NCBI RefSeq assembly: GCF_000340215.1
Contig: NW_006921534.1
Span: 4,525,041 to 4,589,040 of the forward strand
DNA: 64,000 nt
Origin: Pseudocercospora fijiensis CIRAD86
Taxonomy: Eukaryota > Ascomycota > Dothideomycetes > Mycosphaerellales > Mycosphaerellaceae
Reading direction: 5' to 3'
Numbering within the stretch: position 1 is the stretch's first letter; every line of letters starts with the position of its first letter. Positions 23,070 to 34,207 of the stretch are shown one piece after another. The notes under the pieces were generated by a model, which saw nothing but the letters and a program-made list of their open reading frames with translations, was not told the origin of the DNA and searched no databases. Made by a program: the position numbers and the translations under genes.

Positions 23070-24017
23070 ATGAAAATCCTCATCACCGGAGCAGGAGGCT
23101 TCGTCGGCCAACTCCTCGCCGAACACCTCCTGAACGACGGCCACAAAGTCATCCTCACCGACATCTTCGAACCCCCAATCCCAGCCGCAGCCGAGAACCA
23201 AGAAAATGCCACCGCCATCCAAGCCGACATCTACGAATCCCCAGAATCCGTCCTCGCCACAGACCTAGACGCCATGTACGTCTTCCACGGAATCATGTCG
23301 GCCGGCAGCGAAGCAGATTTCGACCTAGGCTACCGCGTAAATCTCCACAGCACTCTGAACCTCCTCGAAGCAGTGCGCAAAACCGTGCCCGGCCTACGAT
23401 GGATCTACGCGTCCAGTACGGCGATATTCGGCCAACCGCTTCCAGAAATTCCGAGTGAGGAGACGGTCCCGACGCCCCAGGGTAGCTATGGAACCCAGAA
23501 AGCCATGGTCGAGTATCTGATCAACGACTACAATCGACGGGGTTTCATCAACGCCTTCACGCTCCGCTTCCCCACGATTTCCGTGCGACCGGGGAAACCG
23601 ACTCAAGCGGCGAGTAGTTGGATGAGTGGGATGATTCGGGAACCACTGCAAGGCAAGGAAAGCGTTTTGCCTTGTGATGATGATTTCAAGGCTTGGCTTT
23701 GTTCGCCCAAGACGTTGGTGAGGAATTTGATTCATGCTTTGACGTTGAAGAATGATGCTATGCCGCCGCATATTCGACAGGTTCTGCTTCCGGGCATCAC
23801 GTCGACGGTGAAGGATATGCTGGATGCTTTGAGGGATGTTGGAGGGGAGCAGGCTGTGCGGCTTGTGAAGAGGGAGAAGCCGAGTGCGGAGATCAAGGCT
23901 ATGCTCGATAGCTGGCCCACCACTTTTGATGTTTCGAAAGCTTTGAGCTTGGGATTTGTTGGTGATCAGAGTTTCAAGGGTGCTGTGGAAGATTTTGCCG
24001 CGACTTTGAAGAAGTAA
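23070..24017 (+). CDS. NAD-dependent SDR, D-erythronate dehydrogenase-like
   Basis: A 315-residue extended short-chain dehydrogenase. The Rossmann motif TGAGGFVG lies at residues 6-13, with Asp31 after the second strand favouring NAD. The catalytic Ser lies in YASSTAIFG (113-121) and the YxxxK pair is Tyr140/Lys144. The stretch RFPTISVRPGKPTQAAS, with MIREPLQG after it, is characteristic of DenD-type D-erythronate 3-dehydrogenases, which oxidise a four-carbon sugar acid. The ATG at 23,070 is chosen because it directly precedes the Rossmann strand; the frame is open farther upstream to 22,755, but that part has no domain. It converges on the aldolase gene 65 bases away, suggesting a shared sugar-acid pathway. 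Substrate is inferred from family resemblance. Confidence 0.85.
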   Translation: MKILITGAGGFVGQLLAEHLLNDGHKVILTDIFEPPIPAAAENQENATAIQADIYESPESVLATDLDAMYVFHGIMSAGSEADFDLGYRVNLHSTLNLLEAVRKTVPGLRWIYASSTAIFGQPLPEIPSEETVPTPQGSYGTQKAMVEYLINDYNRRGFINAFTLRFPTISVRPGKPTQAASSWMSGMIREPLQGKESVLPCDDDFKAWLCSPKTLVRNLIHALTLKNDAMPPHIRQVLLPGITSTVKDMLDALRDVGGEQAVRLVKREKPSAEIKAMLDSWPTTFDVSKALSLGFVGDQSFKGAVEDFAATLKK

Positions 24018-24082
24018 AGCATTGAGTAGCTTGGGATGGATGATATGCAGCGAATATTATTATATTGCTTCCACGGTGCTGA

Positions 24083-25022
24083 TCATGCCTTTCCACTGCT
24101 GCCAATAGCGTCCATCCACTTCTCCGTCAACTCTTGTATGAGATCCGTACCCTTCTCCATCAATTGTGTCAAAGGCACCTTGCCAGTGTTCTCCGCAACA
24201 TAAGCATTGTACTTGTCGAGCACAAGCTTGTTGACATTGATTCGTGTCACACCACGATCGATGCACTTCGCCATAATGTCAGGAGGAAATTCGTTCGTAC
24301 CATGCAGGACGATCTGCACCCGGCCACCAGCCTTCTTCTGGATCGTTTCTAGTCTGTAAGAGAAGTCAATATGCAGCACAGTCATGCTCCTTTGGTCGGC
24401 ATCCTTACCGATCATAGTCCAAGTGAATATTCTCAACACCATGATAATCTCCATGGACATTCCCGAAAGCCGGAGCCAAAAAGTCGATACCAGTCGCAAT
24501 GAAATCATCCACCTCTTCTTCCGTGGTCATCATGCCCTCCAACTCAGCCGTGTCCTTCACACCGTCCTCACCGCCTTCAATCCTCCCCGGCTCAGCTTCT
24601 GTGGAAATACCCCTCGAATGGCATAAAGCAACAAGCTCTTTCGTCTTTGCCAAATTCTCCTCTTTCTCGTAATGTGACATGTCAACCATAATCGAGTCGA
24701 AAGCAGGGGTACCATCAGCAGCTTTAATCTGTGAAGCTTGCTTGATGATCTCTGGATCTTGTGCATGGTCCATGTGCACTGTGACGGGGACTTTGGCTTT
24801 GCGAGCGGCATTGGCTGCGAGATCGACGAACAATGGCGAGTATTGTAATGCCCATGGGAAGAGGAGGATTTGAACTGGGGAGCGTTTCTTTTCTGCTGCT
24901 CGAATGACTGCTACTATGGTCTCGAGATTGTAGGATACGACTCCGAGTACACCATATTTGCCCTCTGCAGCTTGATTCAGCATCTGCACTGCGCGGTTGT
25001 TGGAGAGTTTGTCGAGCGTCAT
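24083..25022 (-). CDS. Class II fructose-bisphosphate aldolase family protein
   Basis: Two exons, 24,409-25,022 and 24,083-24,353, with a 55-bp GTAAGG...TACAG intron, give 294 residues. Class II signatures are in order: HMDHA (catalytic Asp85, zinc His86), AEPGRIEGGEDG, FGNVHG (His190) and LHGTNE (His222), ending with RINVNK. These proteins cleave or form ketose phosphates with a bound zinc ion. The sequence resembles GatY/KbaY-type members rather than the glycolytic enzyme. The ATG at 25,022 is the only AUG before the domain; the open frame above it starts with TTG. It lies tail-to-tail with the erythronate-dehydrogenase-like gene. Both could act in one four-carbon sugar acid route; this is an inference. 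Confidence 0.87.
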
Positions 25023-26082
25023 GGCAGCGATTCCGGTGATCTTGCGAGTAGAGGCTGGGTGTCTTCGTAAGGATGTGTGTAGGCTGTAGAGACTGGACGT
25101 GAACAGAGTCAATAGCTTCAATTACACCCACAAATTGCGTCGTTTCGAATCACTATCAGATGTCAGTCCATGTTTACACTGGTTCTCCACCGCCGGCGGG
25201 GCAGGTCGAGCGGTTTCGCTGATCTCGCTCAAATGCCGTCCGATGCCGAGCGCATTGGCTGTTCAGCCGGTTGAGGACGCAGCAGCATCATGCTGAGGCG
25301 GACTATGGCCATTTACTGCTCTGATGGTAAGTAATCACCTCCGTCTGCGTGGAAGCTGTCGTATTGTGTGGCAGAAATAGGCAACGATGAGTATGCCGAA
25401 AGAGATCTGAAAAGGAGAGGTCGGGTAATCGATCGAACCTTGATGGGCGCCGTGAATGCCAGCCACATTGCACTCAGCATCCACAATGGGTCGCTAGAGC
25501 CAAGAGCCAGAGAAGTAAGAGAACATGCCTGCTCTTGCAAGCAAAATGCTCGTTTGATGCATGCCGAATTTCCTGGTATTTCATTACTGATTCTACACAC
25601 GATATTGGCTCCCTAGACGCCTTGATTTGTGGCGTTTTTGAAGTGGTACCGCTCTCGTATGGAGGTCCTCGATGCTTAGGTCGAAAACATTCAACGCAAA
25701 CGTCTCCTTGTCCATCTGAAACTCATAGCTGATGTGACCCGTCGTACCACGGATTCGTCACCGACCTGATGCAGTGGCGTTCGGCGCCTACGCATCCAGG
25801 GCGGTAATCACTGGCGAAAGAGAGCTTGGCGATCATCGTCAAGATGACTTTTAGTTCTTTCAGCAGCCCAGCATCTGTCGAAATCCGAGGTCGCTCGAGG
25901 CTTTCTCTATTGCCAGTACGCGACAAGGTTGCATGAATATATGTAGGCCGAAGCTCCCTTGAACTTCCTGACTGTGAATCGCTGAAGCGAGAGCAGTCGC
26001 TATGGCTCCAACGACGTCTCTTGATGAGATTATAGTCCCTATATGGTACTCCGCTGTCGTTGCGACGATGTTTCTTGGGACT
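25023..26082. other. Intergenic, no gene seen
   Basis: Holds the 5' flank of the aldolase gene and the 3' flank of the Acinus-like gene. Small open frames here lack domains and splice logic. Confidence 0.55.
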
Positions 26083-27600
26083 CTACCTCCTAGCACCTCC
26101 ACCGCGATAGTGATCTCCTCTGATGCCACCTCTATCACCGCGGCCTCGTCCTCGGAAGCCACCTCTGGCTGGCCTTCGACCAAAAAGACCAAAGTCTGCG
26201 CCACCATCAACAAGCCGATCACCATCTTCAAAAGTGTATCTTCGAAGTTCGCCCTCGGCATAAAGGGATGGATCAGCTTGCCGATCATCCCAATCGCGAC
26301 TTGTACCCTGAGCAAGCTCCTGGAGGCGACTCTCTACCAGCTCTTGAGCTACTGGCTGATAGTAGATCTTGGGCTTCGACTCCGTGAATTTGTAGTTTGC
26401 ATCCAGCGAGTCGAATGACTTAGACTGAGCCGCTCTTTCTCGTTGCGGAGTCGGTGGCTGCAGTGATTGTGATGAATATCTTCGTGGACCTGAAGGCGCG
26501 TTTGGCATGCCGTCTCCATGCCGGGCTGGTGGTCGCATTGATGGAGGGCCGCCAGCATTTGAGGGCTTTCCACCAGGGCTAGCTACATCTTGGAGAGATG
26601 TAATCACGCCCGAATCGGAATCTTCATACACGACCTCCCATCTTACGTTTCGAGCTTCTCTGTTGACTTCAGTGTCGATCCATTCCTGCACTTTTTCGTT
26701 TGGGATGTAGTCCACCCATAAAGCCTTGCGTTGCGGCTCATCCGGCCACACCTTATCGTGAAGAGCGGCTCTTACTCGGGTAGCCGCTGACTTGGAGCCG
26801 AAGAGGACAAAAGCGTGCGTGCGGAGCTTATCCAGATGGAAGATCTCTATTGCCGAATCCTCAGAGGACGATACAGCGAGCAAATGCTCACGGAGATGTT
26901 CAGGCTTTAACGGGCGGACGAGGTTGTTGAGATATAGAGCGCGGGTAACAGGGTGTCTCGAAGGGGGCGATGAAGTATCCATTTCCACATCTTCATCTTC
27001 AGTGGCATCCGGACGAGGACGAGACTGCGTAGCTCCAGCTGCACCGACTGCTTCAGTCATGGCGGAGTCTGCCTCTGGCTCCTTCATTTCCACGACATCA
27101 TCACTGCTGCCATATGGAAGCACTTTCCTCTCGGCTTCGGTATCTTGGTCCATAGGCACCGGGGCTTCGGCAGCGACATGTTCAGGTAGCTTGACAGGCT
27201 GCTCGTCGGCTGTCTTGAGCTTCTTGCTGACGGTCTCGTCGCTCAATGGCGGTGTCGCGCTTCGTCGCTTCCGCTTGTTCGACACTTCAGCATCGCTTCC
27301 ACTGCGCTCATCCTCCGCATTCCCTGACTGTTGTTCCGCCGCAGTCGCGTTATTGCCGCTGCCATTTTCTCCTGCAGTCTCTGCCGGAAGCTCCGCGTCC
27401 GCCTCCTCTTCCGCTGCCGTCTCTACCTCTACCCTCTCGGTCTCAGCTGCCTGAGCTCCCTCTCCAGACTCACCTTGTGCATCTTCCGCTTGCAGCGCAT
27501 CGATGAATTGCTGCTTCAACTTCAGGCCAGTAGAAGTGATGCCGCGCTCCTTCACCAAATCTTTCAGGTCAGCGACCTTGAGCTTGTCGTAGTCGGTCAT
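26083..27600 (-). CDS. Acinus-like SAP/RRM nuclear protein
   Basis: A 505-residue protein without introns. Residues 5-38 form a SAP domain (DNA/RNA binding), followed by a long acidic Ala/Glu-rich region with a basic KRKRR patch near 109. Residues about 216-300 form an RRM-like fold with TRALYLNNLVRPL and HAFVLFGS. Residues about 403-475 match the RNPS1-SAP18 binding motif (YAEGELRRY, then DGGADFGLFGRR), and the tail is RGG-rich. This layout is that of Acinus, a partner of the exon-junction/ASAP complex in splicing and RNA processing. The start at 27,600 is the first Met before SAP; the frame runs open upstream of it. Confidence 0.85.
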   Translation of the reverse strand: MTDYDKLKVADLKDLVKERGITSTGLKLKQQFIDALQAEDAQGESGEGAQAAETERVEVETAAEEEADAELPAETAGENGSGNNATAAEQQSGNAEDERSGSDAEVSNKRKRRSATPPLSDETVSKKLKTADEQPVKLPEHVAAEAPVPMDQDTEAERKVLPYGSSDDVVEMKEPEADSAMTEAVGAAGATQSRPRPDATEDEDVEMDTSSPPSRHPVTRALYLNNLVRPLKPEHLREHLLAVSSSEDSAIEIFHLDKLRTHAFVLFGSKSAATRVRAALHDKVWPDEPQRKALWVDYIPNEKVQEWIDTEVNREARNVRWEVVYEDSDSGVITSLQDVASPGGKPSNAGGPPSMRPPARHGDGMPNAPSGPRRYSSQSLQPPTPQRERAAQSKSFDSLDANYKFTESKPKIYYQPVAQELVESRLQELAQGTSRDWDDRQADPSLYAEGELRRYTFEDGDRLVDGGADFGLFGRRPARGGFRGRGRGDRGGIRGDHYRGGGARR

Positions 27601-28120
27601 GGCGATGTTGAAGGAACAATGGACATGGCCAATGGATATCAAGCTAAGCAGGCAGAGAAAAGATGCCGGAAGTGGTAGGGAGGTCAAGTGTGAGAAAAGA
27701 CTTTAGACTGGAAATGGAAACAAGACGAGACGGGAACAGCATTGACGTACCCTGCAGCTGCCACGCGGAAGCTTAGCGGCAGCACTGGAGATCATTGCAT
27801 GCAGGCGTCGGGAGCAGCCGAGAGTCATCAACATGCCATGCCATGCGTATCAGCTCACTTCTGCGCCTCCAGCCGTCATTATCGAAGGAAACATTATCGG
27901 CTTGGCAGTCGCTGAAAATGGATAAATCAAGGGTTACTACATAGACAGAACTGCTTTATTTCATACGTACCAGGTAAGACATTGTCCGGCTCCTCTCGGC
28001 GAAATGCTTGTCTTCTCGGCACTATGCGAAGCAATACAATGCGTCAACATACGCAAATGAACAAGACTCCAGCGCGAGCGATCTCACTCAGATCATGATG
28101 AATAGAGACAGAACTGTGAT
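27601..28120. other. Intergenic, no gene seen
   Basis: Promoter side of the Acinus-like gene and 3' flank of the monooxygenase. No RNA gene or repeat is evident. Confidence 0.55.
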
Positions 28121-29988
28121 TCACTTCACCCTCACGCTCTGCAGATACCTCGAATTCCGTAGCAGCCATCCTCCCACAACAGCAGCTGAAGCAACAGCAC
28201 CCATAAGTAAAGTGCGATCGCTCACAGTCGTCTCCTCCTTGACTCTTCCAACGTGCAGCGACTTCTTCTTGCTTACAAGATCCGTGGCTCCATCCGCCTC
28301 GAAGTCGTCATAGTTCACGTTCTCGACCATCTTCTGATACTCGACGACAGTCCTACTCCAATTGTTCGTGATCAAGCCTGCTTCATTCTTGTACCAGCTG
28401 TGACAGTTCGGATCGTTGAATGTGGTGTTCTGTAGTTCGCTCTGGATCTGCTTGTTGAATTCTTCCAGGACGTTTTTCTTCGGCCGCAGTGATAGTGCCT
28501 TGCCACTCTTTCTCGCGTCAAGGACGGGCTTGATCAGGCCATTGATGTATCGACTTTGAGCTTCAATCATGAGAATGATGCTGTTGTGGCCCAAGTTGGT
28601 GTTCGGCCCGTACAGCATTCCGAAATTTGGCATGTCTTCGACGACCATGCCGTATAGAGCCTGAGCCCCGTCTTTCCAGATGTCGGAGATCTCGCGGCCA
28701 TTCATTCCAGTGAGCTTGATTGGATGCATGAAGTCGACCGTTTTGAAGCCCGTAGCACAGACTACGAGATCGTAATCACTCTCCGCATCGACGACTTGCT
28801 CGGGCCCAGCCGAAGAGTCAACAACCTTGACTGCTCGTCCCTCAATGCTGGAGATTGGCCGGGTCTCAAGCACGACGTTGGACTGGTTGATGGCCGGGAA
28901 ATAGTCGTCGCTGATGATGATACGTTTGCAGCCTAGCTTGTACTTAGGCGTGAGTTTTTCCCACAGATCTGGTCGGTCTGGGATCTGAGCTCGCATCATT
29001 TCCTCTGACATTTGCTGGAACGTCTTGCCAACTTCACCATCAGGTTCACCAACGAAGCCGTATGTCCACTCGCGGAAATCCATCAAAGCCGCTCTCTTTC
29101 GTGCCAGGACACCTGGTACGTATTTGTATATCGATCTCCATAAAGGCGAGACTGGACCATCTTGACGAGGCACAACCCAGTTTGGTGTGCGCTGGAAGAC
29201 TGTGACGTGCTTTGCGACTTTAGCAATCTCCGGCAGTATCTGCACAGCTGTGCAACCTAGATGTCGGGCATTGTCAGAGGCAGTACATCTCAACAAGGAG
29301 CCCGGATCATACCATTGCCAATCAAAGCGATCTTCTTGTCTTTCAAATCGTACGACCAATCCCACCTGGCAGAGTGCATCTTTTTACCTTCGAAATTGTC
29401 CAGCCCCTGTATGTTCGGCCATTGAGGCACGTTCAATTGGCCCACAGCACTGACGACGAAGTCGGCTTTGATCTCGTACTCTGGGGTGTACTCTGCCTCT
29501 TTCGAACCTGGCGCGGTCTTGACACTGACTTTCCACTTCTTCAGCTCATCGTCCCATTTCGCATCCTGAACCATAGAGTTGAACCTGAAATGTTGCAGAA
29601 GCTTGTAATCTTGAGCGACTCCCAACAGGTATTGCAAGATTTCTTCTTGGCCTGGATAGTCGCGAGTCCACGATGGGTTCTGGGCAAAGCTATAGCTGTA
29701 AAGCTGTGACCACACATCGCAGCAGCAGCCTGGGTATTTGTTGTCGTACCTAGGAATGGTTGTTCAGCTTCATGCGGTGCTTGGGGGTGTTGGGTTAACG
29801 TGAGCTCACCATGTTCCACCGAGAGATGCGCTCTTCTCTAGAATGATGAAGTTACGACACTTGTTCCTTCTGAGAAGGTCAATGGCAACGCACATGCCAC
29901 TGAGACCTCCTCCTATGATCACAACAGCGGCGTTCGCATGATTCTGGTTTCCGATGGGAACCTCTGGCCAAGGGACCTCTCCAGTCAT
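28121..29988 (-). CDS. Baeyer-Villiger-type flavin monooxygenase
   Basis: Three exons (29,810-29,988; 29,313-29,749; 28,121-29,256) with introns of 60 and 56 bp give 583 residues. FAD-binding GGGLSG is at 26-31 and GGTWYDNKYPG at 57-67. The Baeyer-Villiger fingerprint FxGxxxHxxxWD is intact (Phe179, Gly181, His185, Trp189, Asp190). The NADPH-binding GNGCTAVQ is at 204-211. A hydrophobic segment near the C-terminus suggests a membrane anchor. The enzyme should insert oxygen next to a carbonyl group; the substrate is unknown. The ATG at 29,988 is chosen because the open frame to 30,045 begins with TTG. The next gene on the same strand encodes a heme-dependent N-demethylase-like protein. Confidence 0.88.
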
Positions 29989-30503
29989 TGTTGCTAGATC
30001 CCTCCTCCCGAAATGTAGACTCAATAGCTCCACAAAGCCAAGCAAGCAGTTGTGCCGTCCTAGTCAAGACCTAGATCAATGGGAATGTACAGGGCAGAGA
30101 AGATCATACAAGGAGCTCGGTAGCAAGTGTAGAGGAGTGCCACTTACCAGCCCACGAGACGATACCCTCGGGTGAGAAGAACTACTCGTGTATCGTGACA
30201 GAGCTCTCGCGAGCGCCATGATGCACACACGCAACAGCGTGACCTGTGCGGGTTAGCTTGCTTGGTTGGTTGGTTGGAAGGGAAGAGCCGAAGAGGAGGT
30301 TGGCGGAGACTCCGGAGAGGTGGCTGCCAGGTTGTTGGGGAAATGCGGAGACCCGGATCGGATCTGATATCTGCGTTCGGAAAGACAGCGTCGAAATCAC
30401 CCAAACACAGATGTTCAACGCGACCTGCACTCCCATACACGCGATCAAGGAGCTGTCGAACAGTCCACAAGAGAGACATGTCAATTGCGATGCTGCCATA
30501 GCT
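29989..30503. other. Intergenic, no gene seen
   Basis: Promoter region of the monooxygenase and 3' flank of the demethylase-like gene. Overlapping frames on both strands have no recognisable product. Confidence 0.55.
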
Positions 30504-32051
30504 TCAAAATCCTTGCTGTCTATGCCACTTCGCTTCCCAACCAGGATAGAAGGGAGCTTCGTCCAGCGTCCTAGGCTGCCAATTATCCTCAATCAATCCC
30601 TTCTCTCTTTGCTCACGCTCACACATCTCAAGATACGGGATCACAACATGCTCTGTATGCCATGTGCCCTTGTACTCCATGAGATTCTTCTTCCCCTCCC
30701 TCAACACCTTCAACACCAAACTTGGAACATACGGTTCATCTCTAAACTCAGTCACAGGTGTGAATAGTGCTTTGAAGTTGAATACGACAGCACCAGATAG
30801 CGGCAGTCTTCTGAGAGTCTGCCAGTCCACTCGGAGATGGATGCGATCGATTCCATGTTCAGGATTCTGGCTCTCGCGATGCAATTCACGAGGGTCTCCA
30901 GGCGGCATGAATAAAGGCTTATCAATCTCTAAACCCCAGGATCCTCGCTGAATGGGCTTTTCTGTGGGCTTCTTGGAGAAGTATCGATCCATGGAGAACT
31001 GCATCTTCTCCTTGTAATCTGGAATCGGCGCATGGATCTCATGCAATTTGAGGCCGATTTTGCTTCCGAGAGTCCACCCCAATGAAGACATAATGATCCC
31101 GCCACGGAAGGAGTAGATGCCGGTTTCTGGATCTCGGATCATGATCGCGAAGTCTTCTGGGATGTTGTGGAGTAGCACCTGCATTGGTGGTGTGGACTGG
31201 AGATCGGTCTGTGTGTCGAGAACACGATTTCGGAGGACCAGGTTCGCAGCGTCTAAGGAGAAGTAATGAGGGTATCGGGCGCAGAGGAACTGCAGGCACA
31301 TTTCCATGAGCTCCTTTGCTGCCATCTCGGATCCTGGAAGAGTCTGAATGACGGCTGGGCCATGCTTCTCGAAGAGCTCTTCTCGAAGGCGTATCGTCTC
31401 CCTGTAGTCTCTATCAAGTTCGAGCCACCAGTCGGACTCCATCTTTGTGAGCGCTATGGTCATGTCAGCACCATACTCAGGCATCTCGATGGCAAGCTTA
31501 CACATGGTCTGGTGATATGCCCATCGAAATGGTCGATACGGTCGAGGCAACGCTGTGTCGATCCTGAATTCCTCGAAAGGCTCTGGAAGGGGAACTCCGC
31601 TCAAGGTAGCATAATCCGGAAAGTCGCCAAGTCTCTGGACATCACCCACTGTGAAGCCTGTGGCAGTGAAGTGATGGAGAAACTCATCCCTCGTTGGCGT
31701 CGATTTATCAGGAGTGAGGCGGCTGTAGTCGATAGGCTGCTCAGCAAGCTCTTTGGCCGATCTTCCAGGTCCCTTTAGAGCATCGGCAGCGAGCTTTGCG
31801 AAAATGTGCCTCCGGCTTGGGGGAAAGGCATCTCCATACGCTGGACTTGACGTGTCCAATGTTGTTCGGTTTGGAGGGAGTCCTTGCTTCTCTAGCGACA
31901 GTTCTCGAGGTGGAGTGAAGACTGTAGAAGGTGTTCGCGCTTGTGCGCCTAGCTTGGAGAGGAGCCCATTGCGTGCCTTTGTGTTCAGTATGAGGTAGAC
32001 AATTGAGCCGATGATCGCAGCAGGCAACAAATAAAGAGGAAGCTGGAACAT
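30504..32051 (-). CDS. Heme-dependent oxidative N-demethylase-like protein (DUF3445)
   Basis: A single-exon 515-residue protein. The first 24 residues form a hydrophobic segment (LYLLPAAIIGSIVYLIL), likely a membrane anchor. The middle carries the DUF3445/HDOD-like pattern: PFRWAYHQTMCKLAIEMPEY, EDFAIMIRDPETGIYSFRGG and GWTLGSKIGLKLHEIHAPIP, then RVDWQTLRRLPLSGAVVFNFKALFTP. Family members resemble the alpha subunit of bacterial heme-dependent oxidative N-demethylase, which removes methyl groups from amines. The substrate is not known in fungi. The start is the ATG at 32,051; an in-frame TTG lies three codons upstream. Both this gene and the adjacent monooxygenase are membrane-anchored oxidases on the same strand. 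Confidence 0.82.
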   Translation of the reverse strand: MFQLPLYLLPAAIIGSIVYLILNTKARNGLLSKLGAQARTPSTVFTPPRELSLEKQGLPPNRTTLDTSSPAYGDAFPPSRRHIFAKLAADALKGPGRSAKELAEQPIDYSRLTPDKSTPTRDEFLHHFTATGFTVGDVQRLGDFPDYATLSGVPLPEPFEEFRIDTALPRPYRPFRWAYHQTMCKLAIEMPEYGADMTIALTKMESDWWLELDRDYRETIRLREELFEKHGPAVIQTLPGSEMAAKELMEMCLQFLCARYPHYFSLDAANLVLRNRVLDTQTDLQSTPPMQVLLHNIPEDFAIMIRDPETGIYSFRGGIIMSSLGWTLGSKIGLKLHEIHAPIPDYKEKMQFSMDRYFSKKPTEKPIQRGSWGLEIDKPLFMPPGDPRELHRESQNPEHGIDRIHLRVDWQTLRRLPLSGAVVFNFKALFTPVTEFRDEPYVPSLVLKVLREGKKNLMEYKGTWHTEHVVIPYLEMCEREQREKGLIEDNWQPRTLDEAPFYPGWEAKWHRQQGF

Positions 32052-32574
32052 ATCGCTCAAGGTCTTTCCAGCTCTGTTGTAAAAAGCGACGCCGCTTCTA
32101 ACCCCAAGTTAGAAGTAGCTTGTATAACTTTATGGTACAACAAGCTCCACGGAGTATATCAGTTCTGAACTCAATATGTTTGCACTTGACAGGGTCATAC
32201 ATCAACCACCCATTGATTTGATTAGTCCTCTATTGATGACCTTGCGAGGATCACATGTAGGGAGCTCAATGGTTAGCAATTCATACTACACAGGACGAAC
32301 TGAAAGTCAGGTGAGAGGACAAACCTGCCTAGGTCGGATGGTGAAGGGCTGAAGCTTCATGTGTTGTATCTTCTACTCCTCAGCTTGTCCAATCAGCGGC
32401 GTCTACACCTTGATAAGTGACGCCCTCACGCTATCTGTGCGTGCAAGCAATCTGTGGGGTACTACAGCTTGGCCGGCTATTCTCTGATTGGTAGTGCTGT
32501 CCTCGAACACGTGCTCTCTTGGCTTCTGCCTCATCCTCCGCTCAGCCTTCTGGATTGCCACCGAGGCTTCTGGA
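32052..32574. other. Intergenic, no gene seen
   Basis: Promoter region of the demethylase-like gene and 3' flank of the 2EXR/F-box-like gene. No other feature was recognised. Confidence 0.55.
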
Positions 32575-33489
32575 TCAGCAGTCGCGAGCGCCGAACTTGT
32601 AGTTCTTTGGAGATGAGGGCTTGTGCCGACTCTTGTCCCTCAGTGTCTGCATGACACAGTGCTCGCATCGGCAGAAAGGTGCCTTCAACTTGGTAGCTTC
32701 GACAACTCCATCGTCCACCCGCAGTCCCATCTCCTTCATCTTCTTGACAAGCTTCTTCTTGACAAAGCGGAGTTGCTCATTCCGAGAATACACAATATGA
32801 AAGGATGTGATCTTGGAGGCGTTCTCAGGACCGATGGATTTCAGCCACCTCATAATGACACCTCTGTCCTTGGGCGTGTCAAAGATAGTTGCGAAGAAGT
32901 GGTTGCTCGCGTGGAAGATGCCCAGAGTCTCAGCTCTAACCGACTTTGAGACCTGGGCAATCGCGAGCTGGACGGATCTGGCAACGCGCTGATGGGAGTG
33001 GACGGCGCCGCGGCATGTGCAATCGTGGTGCGAAGCAGTCTTGCCTTGCCTATTGACCCAGAGCAGAGTTGAGCGATGCGCATGACCACAATGCCTTGTG
33101 CCTTTCTTCCACTTGCAGCAATCGCGTACGATGTATGGCCATCTGTAAAACTTTCGGGGTGGGCCGTCGGTCGTTCTCTTAGACAAATGCTCGTAATGGA
33201 TTGCGCCGCAGTCACCAAAAACGGTCGTGCTGCATATGCGACATTGATAGACCTTCAAACAGCCGCTCAGATCGTAAATGCGGTTGCGAAGCTCGGCTGG
33301 CAGACTCATGAAGTTGACTGGTTCGTTTCCTGCAGCAGTAAGCACTTGGCTTGCCAGGAGCATGTCAAGAAATCACTCACTTTCTTGTCGCTCAATCCTG
33401 ATATCCAGTCGGCGAAGCTGGGACAGCAAGTCTGCGCGTTGCTGCCGCAGCGCCTCTAGGCCGCTGGCATGTGGTGTCACGAACTCCAT
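32575..33489 (-). CDS. F-box-like/2EXR domain protein
   Basis: Two exons (33,381-33,489 and 32,575-33,329) with a 51-bp intron give 287 residues. The short first exon encodes a Glu/Arg/Leu-rich helix. Exon 2 opens with NFMSLPAELRNRIYDLS, the typical start of the F-box-like/2EXR domain that is hugely expanded in Dothideomycetes. The rest contains many Cys and His (CRICST, HCGHAH, HDCTCRG, CRCEHC), possibly zinc-binding. Such proteins are often assumed to recruit targets to ubiquitin ligases, but function is generally untested. The exon junction is supported by frame continuity and by a GTGAGT donor with a CTGCAG acceptor. Confidence 0.75.
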
Positions 33490-33723
33490 GTCTGGCAGAA
33501 TATTGTTGGTCTAGCCTCGGAAGCCGATGGGTCAACGCAACAAGTCGAAAGTGAGCTGGTGTTTATTTTGTGCTAGGCTAAGTTCAGTGCAGCACCGTGA
33601 AGGTATGGCCAGGTGAGTCTTGGCACGCAAACAACGCACCTGCTCACTTCGCCTTCCACATCCTCGGCGCTTGCCTGGACAAGGGACTAGAAGTTGGAGG
33701 GTACACTACATAACAGTCCGTTC

Positions 33724-33877
33724 GGCTGATCTGGTCCAATGTTAAGATTCGCAGAGTCACAGAATATCACAGTCTCCAACACCCAGAGCGACAAGGTCTG
33801 CGTTGATGAGGGAAGGCTGTCGCGCGCAGTCGCATTCCGACTCTTGCAGGATATGAGTTCGATTCTCACGGTCAGCC
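33724..33877 (+). repeat. tRNA-like sequence 1 (box A and box B)
   Basis: GATCTGGTCCAATG (box A-like) and GAGTTCGATTCT (box B-like) resemble those of tRNA-Glu. The two ends can pair over seven bases, GGCTGAT with GTCAGCC. At 154 bp, with about 110 bases between the boxes, it is too long for a normal tRNA and no clean anticodon arm forms. It may be a pseudogene, an intron-containing odd tRNA or a short tRNA-derived repeat. Confidence 0.35.
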
Positions 33878-34072
33878 ATACATTTACTTACTTACATGCT
33901 TCTTTTTAGCTCCTTTCGCGTCGAATAGTCGGTATTTTGTAGCTCTCCCGCCTTGCTGAGAATGCCCATAGTCCAAACATGATCGGCCTGAAGCTGAGTC
34001 AGGATATACCAGTAATCCACAGGATTCATCTGCTGAAGCAGATATAAAAGTTCACTAAAACTCAGTCCTTCC

Positions 34073-34207
34073 GGTCGATCTGGTTCAACGGTCAGATTCG
34101 TGGGGTTGGTCCGTAGGCAGTTCAGAGAGACCTACGCGTCTGATGGGCTGCAGCGCTTTGTCGCATCTCGCGCCCACGGAATCAGAGTTAGAATCCCTGG
34201 GTTTGCC
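34073..34207 (+). repeat. tRNA-like sequence 2
   Basis: The box A-like GATCTGGTTCAACGG matches sequence 1 closely, and GAGTTAGAATCCC near the end resembles box B. The terminal pairing of sequence 1 is lost. Two similar copies about 200 bases apart suggest a small tRNA-derived repeat rather than two genes. Confidence 0.3.
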
